Assembly: GCA_039566865.1 (NCBI GenBank)
Contig: CM076943.1
Location: 32,620,663-32,684,662 of the forward strand
Reading direction: 5' to 3'
DNA: 64,000 nt
Source of the DNA: Aurelia coerulea
Taxonomy: Eukaryota > Cnidaria > Scyphozoa > Semaeostomeae > Ulmaridae
Positions within the stretch are counted from its first letter, which is position 1. Each line of letters begins with the position of its first letter. Both the position numbers and the translations under genes were made by a program. Positions 13,037 to 25,103 of the stretch are shown here, in pieces. The notes beneath the pieces are model-generated. The model had not been told where the DNA came from. It ran no database searches and saw only the letters and a program-made list of their open reading frames with translations.

Positions 13037-16000
13037 TCATTGATCTTGCTCAAAAACATGATTATACAACAGCCATGCCTTGTGTGTCTGGTCACAAAAG
13101 ATACAAATAAACTCATATAAGCCCTTGTGATATCGACATGAGCTCCATTCTGCATTTTGCAAGGCTTTAAGGAAGTAAAACTCTTCTTCTCTGGAATGGA
13201 GCTTTTTTGCAACAGCAAATCGTTTTCTTAGAGTTGGTCGATCCCCCTTGTCATAAACAACATCTTTCGTTGAAAAATTGAAGATCACCATGGGGTCACT
13301 CTCAAAATGGAAGATTCGATGCTTGGGGTACTCATTTTCAGGCCTGCTCTCACCAAATCTTTTATGAGCCAACCATCTGTGAATGTACCAATCTGAAGAA
13401 AAGTACCCATTATTAGATTTGAAGTAAATTTGAAAGCACAAAAAGTAAAGCATTTTGTGACTAACCATTCCGGTGCTGGCCTTTAACTTGACAAGGATTC
13501 TCAAAATTTCTTAAAGAATTTACAAGAATTTGTCACATTCTGGAAATGATTCCTGACCCAGGGGGGGGGGGGGGTACTTCATTGTTAAGTTGTACTGGAC
13601 GTGCCACTCATATGGATGGGTTTTTTCATCTGAAATTCTCTACATATGGGTCTGTTTTTAACCATAATTCTGGTAGATGGGTAGTCCTTTGAGAATTTTC
13701 TTATCATAATGATAATCCACACCAAAAAATTGAAATTTTCCTTTGTTTCAAATCGACACATTCATACGAATGGGTCAAAAATTTCCTGATATTCATACAA
13801 ATAAGCTCAAAATTTTTGAATATTCCGTCATACGAATGGGTCCTTTTCTCAAAGTCCAGATTCAGGTTGAATCATGTTCACAATGAAGTACCCCCCCCCC
13901 CGGATTCCTAAGTGGTATAAAGGGTAAAAATTTCAAAAAAGAATCATTAGGCAGGAAAACAAGTATTAATGTGTGCAAAGGCTGTATAAAGCTGACAAAT
14001 GACAAGTGTCGCCTGACACAATAAATTGTCAAGAAAATTTGTCAAGAGAATGTAGGATCGATTCCAACTAAATTTCTGCAGAAAAGGTGCTCATATGGCG
14101 AAAAAACATATTGTTTCCCCAACATTTGTCATGTCTCTCACATTTGTCAGATAAAGTAAAAAACAGAACAGGCTTAACTTAAGTGCAATAGAATTTGTTT
14201 GCTTTTATAACATGATGCAATACTGTAGTTCTCTTTTCTCACCTTTTTCTTCATCCTTGAGTGGCCAAAATCCATGCCTTTCTTCTCGTCTTGTTATGGG
14301 GCAAGCTCCAACTGGTTTTTCTAAAATCATGAAGACAAAATATTTTTCAAAAATTTTCTCCATCGTGCTGCAGGTAGCATATACTGATGCATACAAGTGA
14401 ATCAGACATTATTATTATTTTGTTCATATACATCTATAGTGTCAGTACAGTATGTGCCTTGTGACAGGATGGAAGAAGTGAGGATACTGCTGTAGGGGAT
14501 CACTGTAAGAAATGCTTCTGTATACAATATCCCAATGAAACTACATATTTTGCATGAAGTTCTGATCACCTGCTTTACCAAATGTGAAAACTACAGTGCT
14601 TTCTTGCGGGAAATTTTGTGTTCATTCATTTGGCTTGAATTTTTCCCACATGGTGTCAAATTTTTATTTTTCCCACATTGTGTCAAATTTTTTCAAGTAA
14701 ACCCTGCTTTTCAAGTTGAGAAGGCTAGCTCCATAATTTATGACTTTTGGCAGACAGTTTGACATTCAGTAAAAGGTGGCTATTTCAATCTTTTCAGTGC
14801 GCCTGGAAGTCATAAAAACACAGATTGTGATTCTTCAGACTCATTTACAAGTCCGATCTCAACTTTTCTGTGTCACAAATATACAGTATGAACCTTGGTA
14901 GGTAGGTTGCTGGGAGTACCATATTGATGAACATAATGTTCTGGCGTACCCATAATGATTGTTAAATAAGTAAATACCTAATCTTTAAAAAAAGTATTTA
15001 AAAATAAACCCATATAATGAGTGTGAAGCAAACCTGGGAGATCACTATACAATCCAAGATCTGGTTTCTCAATATATTCCTTTTCTTCTGGTAAGATTAT
15101 GGATAGGTCACAAGCATGATTTGGTGTGTGGTACGTAATGCTAAATTTTTCATAGGCCCTAGAATTTAGAAAGGCAATAAAACGTTTAAAGATATTACCA
15201 CAAATTTTATAAGTCTCCACTGAGAAATGTAAAAGAAATAAAGAGGCAAGTTACAAGATAAAACTGCAGTGGGATATGTAGATTGTCAAAAATGTAAGAA
15301 ATATTTTTTTACATGTAATCTAATATTAATAAATTGTATATCAAGGAAATCTTGATGTCCAAGGGACAGTAAACAACAAATTTGCATTTACCAAACACTT
15401 CCTTGATATTAATGCAGTTAGATAAACAGTTCAATGAGTTGTGTCAATTCATAAAAGCTTTGATAACATGTAAAGTTGTGGAAATTAATAGGCATTCAAG
15501 GGCTTATTTCACTCTCTATCTTATGCTAAATACTTGGATGTCTGGCACAATTTTTGGACAGAGTAGTGCTGATGGAGACTCATTTTCAAATATCTTGTAA
15601 TACAAGCAGGACTTAGCCTTTTCTGTAGATTTACTGTGAAATTCAAGTAGACGGAAAAGAAATTTCTTGAAAATACATGGCAGTACTGAAATGAAAACGT
15701 CATTGTTGAGGATACCGAGGACTGCCCCTTTTGTCCGAGTCTCTTTGCTAATTCTTGTTTGGATTGTGGCTGGATTATCCGCCTACATTCTTTCCACAAA
15801 ACCAAACCTGCTTTCTGCGCATGATCACAGGTTTACTTTTTGGGGATGACCGTCGCTTTGAACTTTGATGATACTTATCCCCAACAAGTCAGGACAGATA
15901 CTGAATTAAAGGAAATATACTTGTTTATGATTACTAAGTTTTTACTTGGCTCCATGTTTACTAACTTTTTATATTGATCTCTGCTGAGATTGTGTTGCGT

Positions 16001-16468
16001 CATCAAATGCTTAGATAGATTTTTGAAACTATGGCCAAAGTTCTTGCATCCATAAACTTTACATTGCTCCACCTTCCTGTACTGCATGTAGTATTTTTGA
16101 TGGGCAGCTTCTTGCAAGGTCTCATCACTTGGAACTGGGAGTCGCTTATGGGCTTCGAAAGAAACAACAGGATGCCTTTCCCTCAAATGACGTCCCAGAT
16201 CCAGCATTATTCGACCATAAGATCTGCAAGTCCAAATTCGACATGCACCTGTCGTTCTCGTCCTTTCTACTTTAGATGGTTTCGATCTTTTCCCAGAAAA
16301 ATCGGCCTAAAAATGAAAACACACAATAGTCACACCTTCATATATCACTCGCTTTTTGCATCACTTTAATCAGATACCGGGCTCTAGACTGAACACCAGT
16401 TAAAATTGTTATCTACAAGTGATTTGCTAGATTACACTTACCACTTTCTTTGATTTTCTAGGCGCCAT
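13037..16468 (-). CDS. Five-exon gene, protein with two C2H2-like zinc fingers
   Basis: The minus-strand model uses exons 16468-16442 (ATG, encodes MAPRKSKKV), 16306-15946, 15219-15034, 14383-14243 and 13392-13037 (TGA). All four junctions use GT/AG and phases match throughout, giving about 357 residues. The second exon encodes two finger-like motifs: C-x4-C-x12-H-x4-H (CRIWTC...HLRERH) and C-x4-C...H-x4-H (CKVYGC...HLMTQH). The spacing is longer than in classic C2H2 fingers, so nucleic-acid binding is likely but not certain. The C-terminal exon is rich in His, Cys and aromatic residues (GLYEFICIFCDQTHKAW) and unrecognised. The intron between the last two exons holds the element at 13557-13903. 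The 5' end lies 0.3 kb from the satellite. Confidence 0.75.
13557..13903. mobile_element. G-run MITE, 8-bp target duplication (element G2)
   Basis: It is flanked by ATTCCTGA (13549-13556) and ATTCCTAA (13904-13911), an 8-bp duplication with one mismatch. The termini are CCCAGGGGG on the left and CCCCCCGG on the right. Next to the runs, TACTTCATTGTTAA and TACTTCATTGTGAA are inverted copies. The interior repeats a phrase around CATACGAATGGGTC about five times, more or less degenerate. A GGCACGTCC motif is near one end (plus strand GGACGTGCC). No coding sequence. Confidence 0.8.
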
Positions 16469-16786
16469 TCTTTGGTTTTTCCAAACTCCACAATGTTCTA
16501 ACAAGATGATCCCAATTTCTCTTCCCTCTAGCGTGCGAAGCAGAAAATAATGAGAGGTTTCCCGCGTTAAAATCGGTCACACCCAACAACCTCTCTTCCA
16601 TCCGAAAATGATCAAGTCATCTAGTCATCTATTATGCAAATCAACTACTTCCACCGGGAGGGAATCTGAGGTATTCTGCAGCGATGATATGAAACACAAC
16701 GTGAAACAAAATCTATATTTGAGATTAGCAGTAACTAAATAACACGCATGATGAAAAACAAACAGAAACAACAATGTCTAGGGCCA
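16469..16786. promoter_or_regulatory. Upstream region of the zinc-finger gene
   Basis: This stretch separates the minus-strand start codon at 16468 from the satellite. I see no clear TATA box or other element. Any promoter role is inferred only from position. Confidence 0.3.
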
Positions 16787-19700
16787 GCAATTTTGAAATC
16801 GTTTTCTGTAACAAGAAATCTTCAAAATAAAATCACATTCAAAAATGAAAATGGGTTCTCATTCGTTACTCTCTCTATAGAGCACTTTGATAATGTGCAC
16901 CAATTCACATACTTCCAAAATGGTAGCCCGAATTTCGAAATCATTTTCGGTAACAAGAAGTTTTCAAAAAATAAAATCACAGCCAAAAGTGAAAATGGGT
17001 TCTCATTCGTTACTCTCTCTATAGAGCATTTTAATAATGTGCACCAATTCACATACTTCCAAAATGGTAGCCCGAATTTCGAAATCATTTTCGGTAACAT
17101 GAAGTTTTCAAAAATAAAATCACACCCAAAAGTGAAAATGGGTTCTCATGCGTTACCCTCTCTATAGAGCATTTTAATAATGTGCACCAATTCACATACT
17201 TCCAAAATGGTAGCCCGAATTTCGAAATCATTTTCGGTAACATGAAGTTTTCAAAAATAAAATCACACCCAAAAGTGAAAATGGGTTCTCATGCGTTACC
17301 CTCTCTATAGAGCATTTTGATAATGTGCACCAATTCACATACTTCCAAAATGGTAGCCCGAATTTCGAAATCATTTTCGGTAACAAGAAGTTTTCAAAAA
17401 ATAAAATCACAGCCAAAAGTGAAAATGGGTTCTCATTCGTTACTCTCTCTATAGAGCACTTTAATAATGTGCACCAATTCACATACTTCCAAAATGGTAG
17501 CCCGAATTTCGAAATCATTTTCGGTAACAAGAAGTTTTCAAAAAATAAAATCACAGCTAAAAGTGAAAATGGGTTCTCATTCGTTACTCTTTCTATAGAG
17601 CACTTTAATAATGTGCACCAATTCACATACTTCCAAAATGGTGGCCCGAATTTCGAAATCATTTTCGGTAACAAGAAGTTTTCAAAAAATAAAATCACAG
17701 CCAAAAGTGAAAATGGGTTCTCATTCGTTACTCTCTCTATAGAGCACTTTAATAATGTGCACCAATTCACATACTTTCAAAATGGTAGCCCGAATTTCGA
17801 AATCATTTTAGGTAACAAGAACTTTTCAAAAATAAAATCACACCCAAAAGTGAAAATGGGTTCTCATGCGTTACCCTCTCTATAGAGCATTTTGATAATG
17901 TGCACCAATTCACATACTTCCAAAATGGTAGCCCGAATTTCGAAATCATTTTCGGTAACAAGAAGTTTTCAAAAATAAAATCATACCCAAAAGTGAAAAT
18001 GGGTTCTCATGCGTTACCCTCTCTATAGAGCATTTTAATAATGTGCACCAATTCACATACTTCCAAAATGGTAGCCCGAATTTCGAAATCATTTTCGGTA
18101 ACAAGAAGTTTTCAAAAAATAAAATCACAGCCAAAAGTGAAAATGGGTTCTCATGCGTTACCCTCTCTATAGAGCATTTTGATAATGTGCACCAATTCAC
18201 ATACTTCCAAAATGGTAGCCCGAATTTCGAAATCATTTTCGGTAACAAGAAGTTTTCAAAAAATAAAATCACAGCCAAAAGTGAAAATGGGTTCTCATTC
18301 GTTACTCTTTCTATAGAGCACTTTAATAATGTGCACCAATTCACATACTTCCAAAATGGTAGCCGGAATTTCGAAATCATTTTCGGTAACAAGAAGTTTT
18401 CAAAAATAAAATCACACCCAAAAGTGAAAATGGGTTCTCATGCGTTACCCTCTCTATAGAGCATTTTGATAATGTGCACCAATTCACATACTTCCAAAAT
18501 GGTAGCCCGAATTTCGAAATCATTTTAGGTAACAAGAACTTTTCAAAAATAAAATCACACCCAAAAGTGAAAATGGGTTCTCATGCGTTACCCTCTCTAT
18601 AGAGCATTTTGATAATGTGCACCAATTCACATACTTCCAAAATGGTAGCCCGAATTTCGAAATCATTTTCGGTAACGAGAAGTTTTCAAAAATAAAATCA
18701 CACCCAAAAGTGAAAATGGGTTCTCATGCGTTACCCTCTCTATAGAGCATTTTGATAATGTGCACCAATTCACATACTTTCAAAATGGTAGCCCGAATTT
18801 CGAAATCATTTTCGGTAACAAGAAGTTTTCAAAAATAAAATCACACCCAAAAGTGAAAATGGGTTCTCATGCGTTACCCTCTCTATAGAGCATTTTGATA
18901 ATGTGCACCAATTCACATACTTCCAAAATGGTAGCCCGAATTTCGAAATCATTTTAGGTAACAAGAACTTTTCAAAAATAAAATCACACCCAAAAGTGAA
19001 AATGGGTTCTCATGCGTTACCCTCTCTATAGAGCATTTTGATAATGTGCACCAATTCACATACTTCCAAAATGGTAGCCCGAATTTCGAAATCATTTTCG
19101 GTAACAAAGGTTTAAAAAATAAAATCACACCCAAAAGTGAAAATGGGTTCTCATGCGTTACCCTCTCTATAGAGCATTTTGATAATGTGCACCAATTCAC
19201 ATACTTCCAAAATGGTAGCCCGAATTTCGAAATAATTTTCGGTAACAAGAACTTTTCAAAAATAAAATCACACCCAAAAGTGAAAATGGGTTCTCATGCG
19301 TTACCCTCTCTATAGAGCATTTTAATAATGTGCACCAATTCACATACTTCCAAAATGGTAGCCCGAATTTCGAAATAATTTTCGGTAACAAGAACTTTTC
19401 AAAAATAAAATCACACCCAAAAGTGAAAATGGGTTCTCATGCGTTACCCTCTCTATAGAGCATTTTGATAATGTGCACCAATTCACATACTTCCAAAATG
19501 GTAGCCCGAATTTCGAAATCATTTTCGGTAACAAGAAGTTTTCAAAAATAAAATCACACCCAAAAGTGAAAATGGGTTCTCATGCGTTACCCTCTCTATA
19601 GAGCATTTTAATAATGTGCACCAATTCACATACTTCCAAAATGGTAGCCCGAATTTCGAAATCATTTTCGGTAACAAGAAGTTTTCAAAAAATAAAATCA

Positions 19701-22480
19701 CACCCAAAAGTGAAAATGGGTTCTCATGCGTTACCCTCTCTATAGAGCATTTTGATAATGTGCACCAATTCACATACTTCCAAAATGGTAGCCCGAATTT
19801 CGAAATAATTTTCGGTAACAAGAAGTTTTCAAAAATAAAATCACACCCAAAAGTGAAAATGGGTTCTCATGCGTTACCCTCTCTATAGAGCATTTTGATA
19901 ATGTGCACCAATTCACATACTTCCAAAATGGTAGCCCGAATTTCGAAATAATTTTCGGTAACAAGAACTTTTCAAAAATAAAATCACACCCAAAAGTGAA
20001 AATGGGTTCTCATGCGTTACCCTCTCTATAGAGCATTTTGATAATGTGCACCAATTCACATACTTCCAAAATGGTAGCCCGAATTTCGAAATCATTTTCG
20101 GTAACAAGAACTTTTCAAAAATAAAATCACAGCCAAAAGTGAAAATGGGTTCTCATTCGTTACTCTCTCTATAGAGCACTTTAATAATGTGCACCAATTC
20201 ACATACTTCCAAAATGGTAGCCCGAATTTCGAAATCATGTTCGGCAACAAGAAGTTTTCAAAAATAAAATCACACCCAAAAGTGAAAATGGGTTCTCATT
20301 CGTTACCCTCTCTATAGAGCATTTTGATAATGTGCACCAATTCACATACTTCCAAAATGGTAGCCCGAATTTCGAAATCATTTTCGGTAACATGAAGTTT
20401 TCAAAAATAAAATCACACCCAAAAGTGAAAATGGGTTCTCATGCGTTACCCTCTCTATAGAGCATTTTGATAATGTGCACCAATTCACATACTTCCAAAA
20501 TGGTAGCCCGAATTTCGAAATCATTTTCGGTAACATGAAGTTTTCAAAAATAAAATCATACCCAAAAGTGAAAATGGGTTCTCATGCGTTACCCTCTCTA
20601 TAGAGCATTTTGATAATGTGCACCAATTCACATACTTCCAAAATGGTAGCCCGAATTTCGAAATCATTTTCGGTAACATGAAGTTTTCAAAAAATAAAAT
20701 CACACCCAAAAGTGAAAATGGGTTCTCATTCGTTACTCTCTCTATAGAGCATTTTGATAATGTGCACCAATTCACATACTTCCAAAATGGTAGCCCGAAT
20801 TTCGAAATCATTTTCGGTAACATGAAGTTTTCAAAAATAAAATCACACCCAAAAGTGAAAATGGGTTCTCATGCGTTACCCTCTCTATAGAGCATTTTGA
20901 TAATGTGCACCAATTCACATACTTCCAAAATGGTAGCCCGAATTTCGAAATCATTTTCGGTAACATGAAGTTTTCAAAAATAAAATCACACCCAAAAGTG
21001 AAAATGGGTTCTCATGCGTTACCCTCTCTATAGAGCATTTTGATAATGTGCACCAATTCACATACTTCCAAAATGGTAGCCCGAATTTCGAAATCATGTT
21101 CGGCAACAAGAAGTTTTCAAAAATAAAATCACAGCCAAAAGTGAAAATGGGTTCTCATTCGTTACCCTCTCTATAGAGCATTTTGATAATGTGCACCAAT
21201 TCACATACTTCCAAAATGGTAGCCCGAATTTCGAAATCATTTTCGGTAACATGAAGTTTTCAAAAATAAAATCACACCCAAAAGTGAAAATGGGTTCTCA
21301 TGCGTTACCCTCTCTATAGAGCATTTTGATAATGTGCACCAATTCACATACTTCCAAAATGGTAGCCCGAATTTCGAAATCATTTTCGGTAACATGAAGT
21401 TTTCAAAAATAAAATCATACCCAAAAGTGAAAATGGGTTCTCATGCGTTACCCTCTCTATAGAGCATTTTGATAATGTGCACCAATTCACATACTTCCAA
21501 AATGGTAGCCCGAATTTCGAAATCATTTTCGGTAACAAGAAGTTTTCAAAAAATAAAATCACACCAAAAAGTGAAAATGGGTTCTCATTCGTTACTCTCT
21601 CTATAGAGCATTTTGATAATGTGCACCAATTCACATACTTCCAAAATGGTAGCCCGAATTTCGAAATCATTTTCGGTAACATGAAGTTTTCAAAAATAAA
21701 ATCATACCCAAAAGTGAAAATGGGTTCTCATTCGTTACCCTCTCTATAGAGCATTTTGATAATGTGCACCAATTCACATACTTCCAAAATGGTAGCCCGA
21801 ATTTCGAAATCATTTTCGGTAACAAGAAGTTTTCAAAAATAAAATCACACCCAAAAGTGAAAATGGGTTCTCATGCGTTACCCTCTCTATAGAGCATTTT
21901 GATAATGTGCACCAATTCACATACTTCCAAAATGGTAGCCCGAATTTCGAAATCATTTTAGGTAACAAGAACTTTTCAAAAATAAAATCACAGCCAAAAG
22001 TGAAAATGGGTTCTCATTCGTTACTCTCTCTATAGAGCACTTTAATAATGTGCACCAATTCACATACTTCCAAAATGGTAGCCCGAATTTCGAAATCATT
22101 TTAGGTAACAAGAACTTTTCAAAAATAAAATCACACCCAAAAGTGAAAATGGGTTCTCATGCGTTACCCTCTCTATAGAGCATTTTGATAATGTGCACCA
22201 ATTCACATACTTCCAAAATGGTAGCCCGAATTTCGAAATCATTTTCGGCAACAAGAAGTTTTCAAAAAATAAAATCACACCCAAAAGTGAAAATGGGTTC
22301 TCATGCGTTACCCTCTCTATAGAGCATTTTGATAATGTGCACCAATTCACATACTTCCAAAATGGTAGCCCGAATTTCGAAATCATTTTCGGTAACAAGA
22401 AGTTTTCAAAAATAAAATCACAGCCAAAAGTGAAAATGGGTTCTCATTCGTTACTCTCTCTATAGATACTTTTAATAATT
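16787..22480. repeat. Satellite array, about 40 monomers of 143/144 bp
   Basis: The motif CTCTCTATAGAGC recurs every 143 bp (for example 17158 and 17301); monomers with an extra A in the run after TTTTC are 144 bp. The monomer contains the dyads CTCTATAGAG and ATTTCGAAAT. Edge monomers (16787-16880 and 22450-22500) are diverged while the inside is homogeneous, as expected from unequal crossing-over. Two linked variant sets exist: CAGCC with TTCGTTACT and GCACTTTAATA, and CACCC with TGCGTTACC and GCATTTTGATA. Long open frames on both strands arise where 144-bp monomers adjoin. Confidence 0.97.
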
Positions 22481-22660
22481 TTCACCAATTCACATACTTC
22501 TAGATTGTAGCCTAAATTTCCAAGTCTTTTGTACTTGACTATTCCTCGTGGCCACAGAAGAAATGTTGCAAAGAGTGAGATAAAAGGATAAGATTTTCTT
22601 GTAAATAGACAATTCTTCTAAATAGTGCTAACGTAATGCAATAGACCATTTGCCAATTAA

Positions 22661-23497
22661 GAAAAAGGGATTGGTGCGAGCTCGGCCAATTCCGACAGGC
22701 CTAGTAACAGTCGGAAATACGGGGAGTCCTCTCCATTACAGTATAAACGGCAAGCCGACCCGGCCCGATTTTCTGACCCGAGGCTGCATTTGGAGCCGAT
22801 GCTTGATGGTTACTCAACCATTTTTAAAACAGAAAACAATTTACAAGAGATGACTCGTTTCCGAGTCTAATCATGCAATTTGGGGTTCAATATTGCCCCT
22901 AAGGGTGGAGCACGGGGGCCGCAAACAGGGGGAAAAATTTAGGCCTACCCAATTTTTGGCCGTAACTCCGTTTTGACGTGAAACGTAATCGACGTGAAAC
23001 CGTATTCCTTCACTAATGCACTTTTAATCTCGAATTTATCTCTAAAATTCGCAGAATAACGAGCCTTTCTTTTTTCAAAGCTGTGGGGAAAATCAGAGAA
23101 AATTTCCACTTAGGCCCTTTTCCTCCCAAATGGATCGTGCTAGTTTCCCTACTAAATGCATTTGCTAACCCCCGAATTAATGATTAAATACCTTAAAAAG
23201 GGTTGAAATAAGGTCCTACAAAAGTTTGTTTCCAGTTTCTCGATTCATCCACTTCAGAATCAGCCGAAGATGATCGGCCAGTTTTTGTTGATTTTTCAAA
23301 ATTTTCCTCCAAGTTTTGGACTTATTACATATGAAATAAGGGGTAAAATCAGCTGATCGTTTGTTTATGTACCCTACTCTACAAATCGATCGTGGGAATA
23401 CATCGAATAAGATATTCTGAAATGGAGAGGATTCCCCAAATTTCCGACTGTTACTAGGGCTGTCGGAATTGGCCGCGCTCGCCTCAATCCCGTTTTC
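22661..23497. mobile_element. DNA element with about 75-bp terminal inverted repeats
   Basis: The left arm (22661-22737) and right arm (23420-23497) are inverted copies. Both include GGCCAATTCCGACAG, CTAGTAACAGTCGGAAAT and GGAGAGGACT/GGAGAGGATT. The interior (about 680 bp) has no recognised coding sequence, so it is non-autonomous. No target duplication was resolved. Confidence 0.75.
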
Positions 23498-23519
23498 ATA
23501 TTTCATATATTTTTATATT

Positions 23520-24370
23520 TAATTCTTTTAAGGAGGGTTGCCCTTCAACAAGTTGATTTTCAAGGGGCCCTCCGATAAAAACGTTAATTACAATATAATA
23601 TAAAAGGGAAAAAGCTATTAATTAAATCAAACTATAAAACCTTATTTACAATATCTAAAACATATGTACAATAATGTTCAAAATTTACAATAAAAGCAAA
23701 AGGAAAAGTGCCCGTTTTTAGATGGTTTTTTTGAAACTTTACAGAGAGGTTGCCTGCTTTGACTCGGCTGACAGGCTATTCCATAGTTTAGCGCCTCTAT
23801 AAGAGAAACATTTCTGGCCATTAGTTGACCTTTTCATCGGTAACCTCAAGTCGGTCCCCGAGCTACGAAGACTGTATGACGAGCACAGCGAATTTCGGGT
23901 GAAGAGGTCACACAGGTATTGTGGGGCCAGCTCATTCAGGGACTTGAAGACCATTGTCTTAGATTCACTGGTAATCAGTTCGTCAACGGTCTTCCATCCC
24001 AGCTCTTCGATAAGAGGTCTGCTTGGGGCATCGAATCTGCTATTCGTTATTATCCTAGCAGCACGCTTTTGAAGTTTTTGTAACTGATTAATTTCAGTTA
24101 AACCGGCGCAGCCCCAGACAGAACAGCAGTATCGAAAATGGGGCTCCACAATACCTGTATAGAGAGTTTGCAAAGTTTCTTTCGGAAGAAAAGACTTGGC
24201 ATGTTTTAGAAATCCAACTGCCCTGGAGACCTTGGCAGATACTGCCTTGATCTGTTCTTTTCAATCCAAAGAGCAGTCAATTTGCAAACCGAGATATTTT
24301 GTCTTTTTGACTACTTCAAGCTCATTATCCCGTATTTTCAATTTCAAGTCTTCATTTTGACCCTTGAGAA
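23520..24370 (-). pseudogene. L2/CR1-like LINE, C-terminal RT fragment with 3' UTR hairpin
   Basis: The minus-strand frame at 24173-23739 contains VEPHFRYCCSVWG, LQKLQKRAARIITNSRFD and SYRGAKLWNSLS, the region after the RT fingers and palm in L2/CR1-type elements. Upstream, KTKYLGLQIDCSLD is followed by an in-frame stop. The 3' UTR has a GC-rich hairpin (GGGCCCCTTGAAAATCA against TTGAAGGGCAACCCTC) and then an A/T-rich tail near 23520. It belongs with the fragments at 42650-49197. Truncated and inactive. Confidence 0.88.
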
Positions 24371-24444
24371 TGTTGTAAGAATGTGAGAATTGAGATGTGA
24401 GAATGTTTCCTAATTAGCAAATGGTCTATTAACTACCAATACAA

Positions 24445-25103
24445 CTAACATGAATCACAGTCAAATATGTCTTCATCTTCTGATTCAGATGCACTGGATT
24501 CAGTTTCATCATCTTGCTCCTGTTGCTGCTCATAGAAGAGTTCTGCAAGGAAATGGTAGCTTGGTTCTTTTACTGTTTCTGGTATCAAGCAATTGAATTC
24601 TGTGAAAAGCCTTTCATTGTTTCTGATACCTTTCTGAAGCTGAAGCTGCAATCTCATGTTAAGAGCTGCTTCTCCTTTTGCATTTTCTCCTTTTGCACTT
24701 TCTCCTTTCTCTTCTGAGCTTTCATTTGATAGCAAGTCTGTCCTTGCTGACTCTAGATCGCTAAGATGTTTGAGCCTATTCCTCAAAAGAGCTTGGCATT
24801 CTGAGCTCAGCATCTCTCTTTCTTCAAAGCATCTTGCTTGCAGGTCTTTTAGTTCCAGGATCCTGCTCTTCGTTTCAAATAATATTTCGTTATCATTCCC
24901 ATTCGTAGGTACTTTCTCTTTGCAATTGGCATACACTTCAGAATTGGGGTCTTTGATTTCATTGAATGATAAAGGAATGTGTGGAATAGAAATATACTCT
25001 TTAACTACAGAAATATGAGCATTATACTTCGATATTTCAAGCTTGATTTTTTTAGATTGGCTTGTGACCCTCTTCGCAAGTCTTATAGCTTGTTTTTGGC
25101 CAC
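24445..25103 (-). CDS. Probable last exon of the KDZ gene, coiled-coil and acidic tail
   Basis: It follows a strong acceptor (TTTTTCAG) and opens with GGQKQAIRLAKRVTSQSKKI, resembling the basic/helical stretch late in KDZ proteins. A charged heptad-like region (RILELKDLQARCFEEREML) leads to an acidic tail (EQDDETESSASESEDEDIF) and a TAG at 24447-24445, about 219 residues. The link to the upstream exon needs one leftover base and was not settled, so it could also be the end of a separate minus-strand gene. Confidence 0.6.

Larger units (their letters stand above)
22640..24430. mobile_element. Composite element bounded by AATAGACCATTTGC inverted repeats
   Basis: AATAGACCATTTGCCAATTA at 22640-22659 is matched by the complement AATAGACCATTTGCTAATTA at 24430-24411, with one mismatch in 20. 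Inside is a second inverted-repeat element (22661-23497) and a minus-strand LINE fragment. No clear target duplication is seen, so this may be a chance nesting of same-family ends rather than one mobile unit. Confidence 0.55.

Noticed and set aside
13900..13912. Exact duplication for element G2
   Set aside because: One of eight bases differs (ATTCCTGA versus ATTCCTAA), so reported as imperfect.
16787..22480. Repeat proteins of about 48-residue units encoded in the satellite
   Set aside because: Frames are open on both strands at once, break at every 143-bp monomer, and have no splice or start context. Satellite DNA explains them better.
16787..22480. CRISPR-like array
   Set aside because: There are no unique spacers; the whole 143-bp unit repeats. 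The window is clearly animal DNA.
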